A stretch of DNA of 64,000 bases. It comes from CAIOGO01 sp964447445 (GTDB lineage: Bacteria; Bipolaricaulota; Bipolaricaulia; UBA7950; UBA9294). Where the stretch lies: contig CAYUSW010000065.1 of NCBI GenBank assembly GCA_964447445.1, forward strand, positions 1 to 64,000, in the 5' to 3' direction. Shown here one piece after another: positions 55,018 through 63,279 of this stretch. The notes below the pieces were generated by a model, which was given only the letters and a program-made list of their open reading frames with translations, had not been told where the DNA came from and searched no databases. Numbering within the stretch: position 1 is the first letter of the stretch; each line of letters starts with the position of its first letter. Position numbers and translations under genes: made by a program.

Positions 55018-56611
55018 GGTGCTGCGCCATGCGCTCGCCGCCGTCGCAGAGGAGATGAACGCCGACCTCATTCGAACGGCGTACAGCCCCAACATCAACG
55101 AGCGGCGAGACTGCTCGTCCGCGGTGTTCGACCGAGCGGGGAACATGATCGCGCAGGCGGAATCCATCCCCGTGCACCTGGGAGCCATGCCGTGCTCCGT
55201 GGCCTCTGCGATCGAGGAAGTGGCCTTCGCGAGCGGCGACATCGTCGTGGTGAACGACCCGTACGCAGGGGGGGCGCACTTGCCGGACATCACGTTTGTG
55301 GCTCCTGTGTTCCTCGGTGACGACCTCGTGGGGTACGTTGCCAATCGAGCGCACCACGCAGACGTGGGCGGCAAGGAGCCGGGGAGCCTTGCTGGGGACA
55401 GCGTCGAGATCTTCCAAGAGGGGCTGCGCATTCCGCCCGTGCACCTGTGGCGGGGCGGGCGGCTGCAGGAGGACCTACTGTCCCTGATTCTCCTCAATGT
55501 CCGCACGCCGCGAGAGCGACTCGGCGATCTTCGCGCGCAGGCAGCGGGATGTCGCATGGGAGTGCGCCGAATGCAGGACTTGTTCGCGCGGCACGGCCGC
55601 GCGCGGCTCGCCGCGGGCATGGATGCCGTGCTCGACTACTCCGAACGACGGATGCGACGGGAAATCGAGGGGCTTCCTCGCGGAAGCTTCGAGTTCGAAG
55701 ATGCCCTTGACGGCGACGGGATCAGCGATGGGGAAGTCCCGCTTCGCGTTTTGATTCGAGCCGACGGGGACTGTCTGTACGTCGACTTCACGGGGAGCGC
55801 GCCGCAGGTGGCGGGCCCCGTCAACGCCGTGCTTGCCGTCACCTTGTCTGCAACCTACTTCGCGGTCCGGGCGGCGACCGATCCAACGATTCCCGCGAAC
55901 TCGGGCTGCTACCGTCCGATCAAAGTCATTGCACAGCAGGGGACCGTCGTGCATGCGGCCGCGCCGGCCGCTGTTGTCGGGGGCAACCTGGAGACGGCGC
56001 AGCGGATTGTGGATGTGATCCTTGGCGCCTTAGGGCGAGCGTGCCCGGAGCGCGCTCTCGGGGCATGCCAGGGAACGATGAACAACGTCGCCGTGGGTGG
56101 GACGGATCCGCGGTCGGGCCACGCGTACACCCTGTATGAGACGATCGGCGGAGGGTTCGGCGGGCGAGCGACGGCCGATGGGATGGACGGTGTGCACTCG
56201 CACATGACAAACACGCTCAACACGCCCATCGAAGCGCTCGAGGCGGCCTATCCGCTCCAGGTGGTGCGCTACGAACTCGCGTCGGGAACCGGAGGAGCGG
56301 GCGAGCACCGCGGGGGCCTCGGGATTCGGCGCGAGATCAGAGCCATCGGGCACGCCGCTCGGGTGTCCCTTCTCACCGATCGCCGTCGCCGCCGACCCTA
56401 TGGGGTCCGTGGGGGCGGCGCGGGGGCAGCGGGGCAAGACGCTCTGATTCGGGCGAGCGGCGAGGTGGTGTCTGTTCCCAGCAAGGGATCCATCATCCTC
56501 TTGCCGGGGGACGCGGTCCGCGTGCAGACCCCCGGTGGGGGCGGGTGGGGCGAGCCGGCGCGACGGTCCTCGGATCTGTCGGAGCGGGACCGCCGGGAAG
56601 GCCGCACGTAG
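54998..56611 (+). CDS. hyuB: Hydantoinase/oxoprolinase subunit B (HyuB)
   Basis: This 537-residue partner of HyuA begins with EVLRHALAAVAEEMNADLIRTAYSPNINERRDCSSAVFD in segments. It shows NDPYAGGAHLPDITFVAPVF, YVANRAHHADVGGKEPG, GGGFGGRATADGMDGVHSHMTNTLNTPIEALE in parts, and the C-terminal LLPGDAVRVQTPGGGGWG, all diagnostic. ATG 54998 lies within hyuA after GGAGGGGAGA. Confidence 0.93.
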   Translation: MDAIALEVLRHALAAVAEEMNADLIRTAYSPNINERRDCSSAVFDRAGNMIAQAESIPVHLGAMPCSVASAIEEVAFASGDIVVVNDPYAGGAHLPDITFVAPVFLGDDLVGYVANRAHHADVGGKEPGSLAGDSVEIFQEGLRIPPVHLWRGGRLQEDLLSLILLNVRTPRERLGDLRAQAAGCRMGVRRMQDLFARHGRARLAAGMDAVLDYSERRMRREIEGLPRGSFEFEDALDGDGISDGEVPLRVLIRADGDCLYVDFTGSAPQVAGPVNAVLAVTLSATYFAVRAATDPTIPANSGCYRPIKVIAQQGTVVHAAAPAAVVGGNLETAQRIVDVILGALGRACPERALGACQGTMNNVAVGGTDPRSGHAYTLYETIGGGFGGRATADGMDGVHSHMTNTLNTPIEALEAAYPLQVVRYELASGTGGAGEHRGGLGIRREIRAIGHAARVSLLTDRRRRRPYGVRGGGAGAAGQDALIRASGEVVSVPSKGSIILLPGDAVRVQTPGGGGWGEPARRSSDLSERDRREGRT

Positions 56612-56613
56612 AC

Positions 56614-56650
56614 GCCGAGCCGTTTCTGGAAGAGGGAGCTAGGGCTCGGC
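56614..56650. terminator. Inverted repeat between convergent genes
   Basis: GCCGAGCC (56614-56621) pairs with GGCTCGGC (56643-56650) around a 21-nt loop. It spans the hyuB 3' side and the lipoprotein stop codon. No T tract is present, so a terminator role is tentative. Confidence 0.35.
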
Positions 56651-57097
56651 GGGCGGCGGAGCGGTGAGGGTCGTCTGCCAAGTAAACGTGTACGACGTCC
56701 CGTTGACGGTGTGCGTTCCGACACCGGACATCGTCGTGGGCGTGACCCGACCGTCGAAGGAGAACTCCACGACGGCCGGCGGCGGGACGAGGTCGTTCGT
56801 GCCAGAGGCCTCGAGGACGACCGTATCTGCGTGGATCTCGGCGCGCGTGATGGGAAGCTGGTACTCCTTCATGCCGGGGCTCGGGAAGGATGCGGTGCCG
56901 GTGATCGTCCCGTCGCTGCTCTGGAGATCCATCCTGAACGAGCCCGTGATTCCCATCACATGGCCGCTCGTGTACGTGAACGTGCCCCTCCATCTGCCCG
57001 TGACATCCATGCGCATCACCGGCTGGCAGCCAACGACGCAGGCGAGGAGAACGAATCCGAGGCGACAGAAGAGCGCAAGACGGAGCTTGTTCGACAT
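56639..57097 (-). CDS. Small lipoprotein of unknown function
   Basis: This 152-residue protein has an N-terminal signal (LRLALFCRLGFVLLACVV) and a lipobox VVGC at about residues 21-24, so it should be lipid-anchored. The remaining beta-rich domain includes VTGRWRGTFTYTSG, DGTITGTASF and GVGTHTVNGTSYTFTWQTTL, resembling small lipocalin-like or beta-barrel domains. I do not recognise the family. The start was set at Met 57097 to place the signal at the N-terminus. No clear SD was found. Confidence 0.7.
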   Translation of the reverse strand: MSNKLRLALFCRLGFVLLACVVGCQPVMRMDVTGRWRGTFTYTSGHVMGITGSFRMDLQSSDGTITGTASFPSPGMKEYQLPITRAEIHADTVVLEASGTNDLVPPPAVVEFSFDGRVTPTTMSGVGTHTVNGTSYTFTWQTTLTAPPPAEP

Positions 57098-57262
57098 CGA
57101 CAAGGCAACCACCCAACGCTCATTCTGCGGCCTCGCTGCACGCGGCAGAGGGAACCCTGGGCCGGGCTGTCCGGACATGCGCGCCGTGACAGGGAAGGAC
57201 GCTGGACACCTCGCGGCGGGCGAGGGGGGAAGCGGATCCGATGGGCGCCCTCCTCGGCCTCG

Positions 57263-57268
57263 TATAAT
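57263..57268 (+). promoter_or_regulatory. mutM -10 box
   Basis: A consensus TATAAT lies 20 bases before the mutM ATG, which has GGGGGAGAGAG as SD. No clear -35 was found. Confidence 0.5.
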
Positions 57269-57288
57269 GTCCGGCGGGGGAGAGAGTC

Positions 57289-58137
57289 ATGCCGGAGCTG
57301 CCCGAGGTTGAGGTGATGAGAGAGGTCCTTGAGTCGCGTGTCGTCGGGAAGACCATTCGGGTCGCGAGAGCCTGCAGGCCTGCGATCCTGAAGACCGTCG
57401 AGCCGGGGCTCGAGGCTTTGACCGGGGAGTCCTTCCGACAGGTAACTCGACGCGGGAAGCACCTCATCCTCGCATGTCGAGACGAGCTGTGGCTTGTCGT
57501 TCACCTGATGGTTGCCGGTCGGCTCGTGCTCACGCAGAGCGCGAGCCGGGTGACGAAGGCGACGGGCTTCGTCGTCTCGTTCGTCGATGGCGAGGACCTG
57601 AGACTGGTTGAGAACGGCACGGCGAAGATGGCCAAGGTGCACGTGGTGCGGGATCCGGAGAGCGTGGAATGGGTAGCGCGAAGCGGCGAGGAGCCCCTCG
57701 GCTCAGGCTTCTCGCTTGCTCGTCTGTCGCAGCTGCTCGAGGGAGAGCGCAGGCAACTGAAAAAGCTCATCACGGATCAGGCGTTGATCGCGGGGATTGG
57801 GACGGCGTACGCGGACGAGATTCTGTTCGCCGCCCGAGTGTCGCCGATTCGCTACGCGAACACGCTGGAGGCCGGCGAGATCGAACGACTGCATGCGGCG
57901 ATCCGGTGCGTGCTGTCGGCTGCGGTCGAGCGCATACGGCAGGAATCTGCCGGCGCGCTGGTGGGAGAGCGTCGGGGTGTGGGCATGGCTGTGTACAAGC
58001 GGTCGGGCGAGCCGTGCGTCGCGTGCGGAAAGCCGGTCGCCGAGATTCGCTTCGCGGAGACCCGGACGTACTACTGCCCGGAGTGCCAATCCAAGGGCCA
58101 GACGATCGCCGATCGCCGCGCCTGGCTGCGGCGGTAG
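57289..58137 (+). CDS. mutM: Formamidopyrimidine-DNA glycosylase (Fpg/MutM)
   Basis: This 282-residue bifunctional glycosylase/AP lyase removes 8-oxoguanine and formamidopyrimidines. After Met removal, Pro2 is the catalytic nucleophile and Glu3 the proton donor (MPELPEVEVMRE). The middle helix-two-turn-helix region has LITDQALIAGIGTAYADEILF. The C-terminal zinc finger has CVACGKPVAEIRF and YYCPECQ. The Fpg/Nei split is settled by the AGIGTAYADE motif and length, favouring Fpg. Confidence 0.95.
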   Translation: MPELPEVEVMREVLESRVVGKTIRVARACRPAILKTVEPGLEALTGESFRQVTRRGKHLILACRDELWLVVHLMVAGRLVLTQSASRVTKATGFVVSFVDGEDLRLVENGTAKMAKVHVVRDPESVEWVARSGEEPLGSGFSLARLSQLLEGERRQLKKLITDQALIAGIGTAYADEILFAARVSPIRYANTLEAGEIERLHAAIRCVLSAAVERIRQESAGALVGERRGVGMAVYKRSGEPCVACGKPVAEIRFAETRTYYCPECQSKGQTIADRRAWLRR

Positions 58138-58157
58138 AGCCCTCGGACTGACATGTT

Positions 58158-59186
58158 CTAGCAGATGCGGGGCACCGGATCGCCGAGCGGCATGTCGAGG
58201 AATCGGCGCCCGCCTACCTCTGTGGCGAGCACGACGCGCCCCGGGTACTCTGCAGTGACGGTTCCGATGACCGCGGCCGACACGCCTAAGGGATGGGTCC
58301 GCAGGATTCGTAGCGCATCATCCGTGGCCGCGGAATCGACAATGAGGACAGCCTTGCCTTCGTTGGCAACGTCGAGCGGCGAGATGCCGAGGAGTTCCGA
58401 GATGGCCTGGACCTCGGGGCGGATCGGGATGTCTCGCTCCGCGATCTCGATGCAGGTGCGCGACTTGCGCGCCATCTCGTTGAGCGTTGCTGCAAGGCCG
58501 CCGCGCGTGGGATCCTTCATCGCGTGGACCAGATGGCCAAAGTCGAGCAGAGGGGCGAGCATCGGCCAGAGCGGCGCGACGTCACTGCGGAGAGGTGTGC
58601 GGAGCCGGAACTCGCTCCGCGCCGCGAGCAGTGACATTCCGTGGTCGCCCAGCGTGCCGGTCACGAGAACGCGGTCGCCGACCGAAAGCGCGGCGTCCGA
58701 GATCGCGCGTCGCGCGATCCCGATGCCGGATGTTGTCAGGATGAGACCGTCGAGATCCCCGGCAGGCATGACCTTGGTGTCGCCGCAAGCGACGGCAGCA
58801 CCGACTTCCCGAACGACGGCCGCGAAAGAGTCGAGAATGCGCTCAAGGTCGGCGATCAGGAAGCCCTCCTGGATCACGGCGGCAAGGCTGAGTGCGTACG
58901 GTCGCGCTCCCATGACGGCGAGGTCGTTCAGGGTGCCGCACGCCGCAAGCCGGCCGATGTCGCCTCCTGGGAAGAAGAGGGGCTTGACGATGTGGCTGTC
59001 GGTGGTGAAGACGATCTCGCCGTCCCGTGGCACATCCAGGGTCGCGCCGTCGTCGCCGGCGGAGAGAGAGATCCGGCCCGTGGCCGAGCCGGCCAGTCGG
59101 GGAAACACGACTCGGGAGAGGAGCTGATCCATGACTTCGCCGCCAGCCCCGTGGAGCGACGTGATTCTTGTCTCGTGGTCGCTCAT
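58158..59186 (-). CDS. hypE: Hydrogenase maturation protein HypE
   Basis: This 342-residue protein dehydrates the thiocarbamate on its C-terminal Cys to make the CN ligand of NiFe hydrogenase. It ends in PRIC, the essential Cys. Its AIR synthase-like fold is visible in HGAGGEVMDQLLSRV, GDDGATLDV, FFPGGDIGRLAACGTLNDLAVMGARP (in parts) and MKDPTRGGLAATLNEMA. ATG 59186 overlaps the hypD stop by 4 bases; an upstream extension lies inside hypD and was discarded. Confidence 0.96.
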   Translation of the reverse strand: MSDHETRITSLHGAGGEVMDQLLSRVVFPRLAGSATGRISLSAGDDGATLDVPRDGEIVFTTDSHIVKPLFFPGGDIGRLAACGTLNDLAVMGARPYALSLAAVIQEGFLIADLERILDSFAAVVREVGAAVACGDTKVMPAGDLDGLILTTSGIGIARRAISDAALSVGDRVLVTGTLGDHGMSLLAARSEFRLRTPLRSDVAPLWPMLAPLLDFGHLVHAMKDPTRGGLAATLNEMARKSRTCIEIAERDIPIRPEVQAISELLGISPLDVANEGKAVLIVDSAATDDALRILRTHPLGVSAAVIGTVTAEYPGRVVLATEVGGRRFLDMPLGDPVPRIC

Positions 59187-60268
59187 AGAGCGGTCTCCCC
59201 TTCGTAGCGGAACCAGATGGCGCAAGCTCCCTCGGCTCCGACCATACACGGTCCTACGGGAGACAAGGGCGTGCATCGGGTTCCGAAGAGCGGGCAGTCG
59301 TTGGGGGCGGTGCGTGCCGTCAGGACCTCTGCGCAGCGGCAGCCCGTATCGTCGTGGCGGGCCGGCATGTCGCCCACCGAGAACCGAGCCCGGGCGTCGA
59401 CCGCCTCGAACGACGGACGGAGGCGATAGCCCGACTCGGGCAGGACGCCCATTCCGCGCCAGGCCGCGGCAGTAGGCTCGAAGACCTCATCGAGCAGCTG
59501 CAAAGCCGCCGGATTGCCCTCGTTACGCACAGCGCGCGGATAGCCGTTCTCGACCGCGGCGTGACCGTCATGAATCTGCCGCAGGAGAAGCGCAATGGCG
59601 TAGAGGATGTCCAACGGCTCAAACCCGCCGATCACCACGGGGATGTGGCGCTCCGCAAGCCAAGGCTCGTAGGCGTGAGACCCGATGATGGTCGAGACAT
59701 GGCCCGGGGCGAGGAACCCAGCGATGTCGGTGTCCGGAAGGTCGAGAAGTGCTGCCATCGCGGGAGGGATCCGTTTGTGCGCCACGAGGAGCGACAGGTT
59801 GGGGGGAAGTTGCTCGAAGACTAGAGCGGCCGTCATCGGTGCCGTGGTCTCGAATCCGACGGCGAAGAACACGACCTCGCGCGACGTGGTCCGCGCGATG
59901 CGTACGGCTTCGTCGGCCGAGAGAACGGTCCGGACATCACAGCCGACGGCGCGGGCGGTATCGAGGGAACGGCCGAAGCCCGGCACGCGAAGCATGTCGC
60001 CGAACGAGCAGATGATGGCCCCGAGCTCGCCCATGCGAATGGCCGTCTCGATGTCGGCGGCCGGAGTCACGCAGACGGGGCACCCCGGACCTTCCAGAAC
60101 TCGTACGGTCTCCGGCAAGAACCGCCGCAGGCCGTGGCGGGTGATGGCGATCTCGTGTGTTCCGCAGACATGGACCAGTTTGACGGGCCTGCGAGGCGCG
60201 AGGAGACGGATCGCGTCGCTGAGCCGATGGGCGCGGAGGGGATCCGAGAAGTGGAACGGATGGCTCAT
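59183..60268 (-). CDS. hypD: Hydrogenase maturation protein HypD
   Basis: This 361-residue iron-sulfur scaffold assembles the Fe(CN)2CO unit with HypC. It shows VHVCGTHEIAITRHGLR, EGPGCPVCVTP (CxxC), CSFGDMLRVPG, FFAVGFETTAPMTA, and C-terminal cysteines for the 4Fe-4S cluster (GCRCAEVL, DCPLFGTRC, GPCMVGAEGAC). The start overlaps the hypC stop by 4 bases. Confidence 0.97.
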   Translation of the reverse strand: MSHPFHFSDPLRAHRLSDAIRLLAPRRPVKLVHVCGTHEIAITRHGLRRFLPETVRVLEGPGCPVCVTPAADIETAIRMGELGAIICSFGDMLRVPGFGRSLDTARAVGCDVRTVLSADEAVRIARTTSREVVFFAVGFETTAPMTAALVFEQLPPNLSLLVAHKRIPPAMAALLDLPDTDIAGFLAPGHVSTIIGSHAYEPWLAERHIPVVIGGFEPLDILYAIALLLRQIHDGHAAVENGYPRAVRNEGNPAALQLLDEVFEPTAAAWRGMGVLPESGYRLRPSFEAVDARARFSVGDMPARHDDTGCRCAEVLTARTAPNDCPLFGTRCTPLSPVGPCMVGAEGACAIWFRYEGETAL

Positions 60269-60507
60269 GGATCGCCGGAGGCGGGAGTGACAGAGGACGC
60301 TAGTTCATCGAACAAGCGCAGAGTCGCTTGACCATCCGCGGCGGACATACGCTGGATGGCGAAGCCCGCGTGGACCAGAACATAGTCGCCGGGACGCACG
60401 AGTTCGGACAGCGTTTCGAGGCGGACTGTCGCGCCGACTCCGCCGTAGTCGACCTCGGCCGTCTGGCCGGAAACCGAAAGCACGAGCGCCGGAGCGGCTA
60501 GGCACAT
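60265..60507 (-). CDS. hypC: Hydrogenase assembly chaperone HypC
   Basis: This 80-residue chaperone starts MCLAAPALV, where Cys2 holds the iron during transfer to the hydrogenase large subunit. The OB-like core VDYGGVGATVRLETLSELVRPGDYVLVHAGFAIQRM is seen in parts. GGTGATCC, an exact anti-SD match, precedes the ATG. It is first gene of hypC-hypD-hypE. hypA, hypB, hypF and hydrogenase structural genes are not in the window. Confidence 0.95.
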   Translation of the reverse strand: MCLAAPALVLSVSGQTAEVDYGGVGATVRLETLSELVRPGDYVLVHAGFAIQRMSAADGQATLRLFDELASSVTPASGDP

Positions 60508-60525
60508 GTGGGATCACCAGGTGAG

Positions 60526-60531
60526 ATTATA
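60526..60531 (-). promoter_or_regulatory. hypC operon -10 box
   Basis: TATAAT on the minus strand lies 18 bases before the hypC ATG. A TTGCCA lies upstream with a long 19-nt spacer. Confidence 0.5.
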
Positions 60532-60610
60532 GCGCGGGGTGACCACTCGCTGGCAACGGCAGCCCGCGATAGACTGCGACGAAGCCGACGGGAAGTGAGG
60601 AGGTGGCTTG

Positions 60611-60952
60611 ATGGCCGATCGTCTCTATGAGCGAATCTACGATGTGGTGCGCCACGTTCCGAGAGGGAGAGTGGCTACGTACGGAGCCATTGCGCGGGCG
60701 GTGGGGATGCCGCGGGGTGCGCGTCAAGTAGGCTACGCGATGGCGGCGCTGGGTCGCGGGCAGCCGAGGCCTGACGTTCCGTGGCATCGCATTGTCAATG
60801 CGAAGGGCGAGTCAAGCATCGGAGACGAACAGATCGAGCGACTGCGCGCTGAGGGGGTCTCGTTCGGGCCGGACGGACGCATCGACCTCCGAGTCCACGC
60901 CTGGGATGAAGTCGCCGGCGAAGGATTCGAACAGGAAGGGCTGTTCGGGTGA
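60611..60952 (+). CDS. Alkyltransferase-like (ATL) protein, MGMT family
   Basis: This 113-residue protein has the O6-alkylguanine-DNA alkyltransferase fold (VPRGRVATYGAIARAVG; GARQVGYAMAAL). The active-site motif PCHR is replaced by PWHRIVN, so the methyl-accepting Cys is absent. ATL proteins bind O6-alkylguanine and hand it to nucleotide excision repair instead of reversing it. ATG 60611 has GAGGAGGTGG upstream. It is followed by endonuclease Q. Confidence 0.92.
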   Translation: MADRLYERIYDVVRHVPRGRVATYGAIARAVGMPRGARQVGYAMAALGRGQPRPDVPWHRIVNAKGESSIGDEQIERLRAEGVSFGPDGRIDLRVHAWDEVAGEGFEQEGLFG

Positions 60953-60989
60953 CGCCATTCCGTCCGAGCTTCGTACTGCAGTGAGTCGC

Positions 60990-62180
60990 ATGTCGCGGCC
61001 GCGAGTCATCGCCGATCTGCACCTCCATTCTCGCTTCAGTCGTGCCACGAGCCCGCGCATGGATCTCGGGGGACTCGCGCGCGGGGCTCGGCAGAAAGGA
61101 GTGCATCTCCTGGGAACAGGCGATGCGACGCACCCGGAATGGCTCGCCTGCATCCGCCGCCAGCTCAAGCCAACGGGCGACGGGGTGTACGAGTGCGGCG
61201 GAGTGCACTCCCTCGTCACTGGCGAGGTGTCGTCTTCGTGGCAAGCTGAGGGGAAAGGCCGGCGCGTCCACCTGCTTCTCCTGCTGCCATCGATCGCGGC
61301 GGCGCACCGGGCATCGAGATGCCTGAGTCGGATGGGAGCGGTCCAGTCGGAGGGTCGCCCCGCGCTTCGCGCGGCGGCCGTGGATGTGGTCGATGCCGTC
61401 TGGGCGGCGGCGCCCGGAGCCGTGGTCATCCCTGCGCACGTCTGGACTCCGTGGTACTCCGTCTTCGGAGCGCGTTCAGGGTTTGACTCCCTCGACGCGT
61501 GCTTCGGTCCGTACGCCGACCGCATCCGAGCCATTGAGACCGGGCTGTCGAGCGACCCTTCCATGTGCCGCCGTGTCTCTATGTTGGACAGGCTGACCCT
61601 TGTGTCCTTCTCCGACGCGCATTCCCCGGACCGACTAGGACGCGAAGCGACGATCCTCGCTCTGGAGGAGATCTCGTTTCCGGCTGTTGCGTCGGCGCTG
61701 ACAGGTTCCGGCGGCTGCGCGGGAACGATCGAGCTCTTTCCCCAGGAGGGGAAGTACTACCAAGATGGACACCGCGCCTGTGGGATATCGGTCACGCCGG
61801 GAGAGGCGCGCCGGCTGCGAGGCCGCTGCCCCGCATGCGGGCGAGCTCTCACACCGGGGGTCCTTCACCGGGTCGAGGAGCTTGCGGATCGCGCTCTGTC
61901 GCGCTACGTGCCGCCGCACGACCACGTGATTCCGCTCGACGAGATCGTCGGCCACCTCCTCCGTCGTGGGCCGCGGACCCAGACCGTGGCGGCCGCGGTG
62001 GAGGAGCTCGTGAGGCGCTACGGGTCGCAACTCGCGGTTCTGGTCGAACGTCCGGTCGAGGACCTGCGGGATGCCAACCCGCTTGGGCTCGCGGATGCGA
62101 TAGCGGCAGTTCGGGCGGGCCACGTGACCGTGACGGCGGGATACGACGGGGTGTACGGCACGGCGCAACCTAACGTCTAG
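60990..62180 (+). CDS. Endonuclease Q (PHP-domain deaminated-DNA repair nuclease)
   Basis: This 396-residue protein starts with IADLHLHSRFSRATSPRMDL, the PHP metal motif of EndoQ. It is followed by GTGDATHPEW, IPAHVWTPWYSVFG and SFSDAHSPDRLGREA with further metal ligands. A zinc finger RGRCPACGRALTPGVLHRVEELADR (in parts) is characteristic. EndoQ, found in some archaea and bacteria, cuts 5' of uracil, hypoxanthine, xanthine and AP sites in DNA. ATG 60990 is used; GTG 60981 is possible. The stop overlaps the add stop on the other strand (CTAG). Confidence 0.92.
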   Translation: MSRPRVIADLHLHSRFSRATSPRMDLGGLARGARQKGVHLLGTGDATHPEWLACIRRQLKPTGDGVYECGGVHSLVTGEVSSSWQAEGKGRRVHLLLLLPSIAAAHRASRCLSRMGAVQSEGRPALRAAAVDVVDAVWAAAPGAVVIPAHVWTPWYSVFGARSGFDSLDACFGPYADRIRAIETGLSSDPSMCRRVSMLDRLTLVSFSDAHSPDRLGREATILALEEISFPAVASALTGSGGCAGTIELFPQEGKYYQDGHRACGISVTPGEARRLRGRCPACGRALTPGVLHRVEELADRALSRYVPPHDHVIPLDEIVGHLLRRGPRTQTVAAAVEELVRRYGSQLAVLVERPVEDLRDANPLGLADAIAAVRAGHVTVTAGYDGVYGTAQPNV

Positions 62181-63199
62181 AGGCGCCGGCGCGAGAAGAA
62201 GGCGTCGACACGTTGCTGCAAGCGCTCTTTCCGATCATCGGGCAAGAAGGCTGCCTGGACGCTGTTCGTCACGAGAGACTGGATCGACTCACGCCCGAAC
62301 TTGAACGCCTTCGCGATCGCGGTGAACTCATGAGAGAGGTCGACCTGGGACATGAGCCGATTGTCGGTGCTGATCGTCACAGGGATGCCGAGGTCGATGT
62401 AGCGCGCAAGCGGGCTATCAGCGTACGACGTCATGAACCCCGAGATCTGAAGGTTGCTTGTGGGGCACATCTCCAAGGGGATCCCAAGCTCTGCGACGCG
62501 GCTCTCCGTCTTGGGAGCCTGGAACAGGTAGACGCCGTGGCCGATGCGCTCCGCTCCGAGGTCGACCGCCTCCTTGATCTGCTCGGGGCAGCACCCCTCG
62601 CCGGCGTGGATGGTGACGTGGAGTCCGGCATCGTGGGCGAACTCGACTGCCTTGCGGTGTTTGAGCGGCGGGAACGAGCGCTCTGGCCCGGCGAGGTCGA
62701 TGCCGACGACGCCGCTGCGGCGGAACTGCGCGGCGAGCTGGACGGTCTCAATCGAGTGTTCGGTCGACTCCTGCTTCAGGGCGGTGAGGATGAGGCCGGA
62801 CTCCACTCCGAGCTCCTGCTCAGCGCGACTCATGCCCGCGAGCACCGAGGTGACGACGTCGCGGGGCTTGAGCTCGAGGCGCGTGTGGAGGAGGGGCGCG
62901 AAGCGGATCTCGATGTAGATCACGTTCTCGGCCGCGGCGTCAACACAGAGCTCGTAGGCGGCGCGCTCGAGTGCGGCCTGAGTCTGCAAGAGCGGGACCG
63001 TGAAGTCGAAGGCGGCGAGGTAGACGTCGAGCGGCCGCTTGCCCTTCGGGATGATGGCGGCACGCAGGTCGTCGGTCTGGGGAAGGCCCGCCTCCGGCCG
63101 CACGTCTCGTGCGAGCTCCTCGACAGTGTTCCAACGCAGGGAGCCGTCGAGGTGCACGTGAAGCTCGACCTTCGGCATCCGTCGAATCCATTCCGCCAT
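62177..63199 (-). CDS. add: Adenosine deaminase
   Basis: This 340-residue enzyme converts adenosine (and perhaps deoxyadenosine) to inosine. It shows PKVELHVHLDGSL (HxH zinc site) near residue 9, HAGEGCCPEQIKEAV near 195, RIGHGVYLF near 215, CPTSNLQISG, and the catalytic ISTDNRLMS (Asp-Asn) near residue 278. Adenine deaminase or aminofutalosine deaminase activity cannot be excluded. ATG 63199 is 10 nt after a -10 box; a longer frame reaching 63553 lies inside the divergent transporter gene and was rejected. Confidence 0.94.
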   Translation of the reverse strand: MAEWIRRMPKVELHVHLDGSLRWNTVEELARDVRPEAGLPQTDDLRAAIIPKGKRPLDVYLAAFDFTVPLLQTQAALERAAYELCVDAAAENVIYIEIRFAPLLHTRLELKPRDVVTSVLAGMSRAEQELGVESGLILTALKQESTEHSIETVQLAAQFRRSGVVGIDLAGPERSFPPLKHRKAVEFAHDAGLHVTIHAGEGCCPEQIKEAVDLGAERIGHGVYLFQAPKTESRVAELGIPLEMCPTSNLQISGFMTSYADSPLARYIDLGIPVTISTDNRLMSQVDLSHEFTAIAKAFKFGRESIQSLVTNSVQAAFLPDDRKERLQQRVDAFFSRRRL

Positions 63200-63209
63200 G
63201 GTCACGTCC

Positions 63210-63238
63210 AGTCTACAATCCGCTTGCCTCTTGGCCAA
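63210..63238 (-). promoter_or_regulatory. add promoter
   Basis: On the minus strand TTGGCC (63238-63233), a 17-nt spacer and TAGACT (63215-63210) are followed by 10 nt to the ATG at 63199. Confidence 0.6.
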
Positions 63239-63241
63239 TCG

Positions 63242-63257
63242 AACAGGGTTCCCTGTT
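63242..63257. promoter_or_regulatory. Palindromic operator-like site
   Basis: AACAGGG-TT-CCCTGTT is a perfect inverted repeat with 7-bp arms. It lies between the -35 of add and the promoter of the Na/Pi transporter, a natural place for a regulator controlling both. Confidence 0.5.
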
Positions 63258-63279
63258 TCGCGTTGTCCGCTTCCCCGCC

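Noticed and set aside
52948..56611. Acetone carboxylase in place of hydantoinase
   Set aside because: There is no third small subunit gene, and HyuA/HyuB lengths and motifs fit the hydantoinase/oxoprolinase group.
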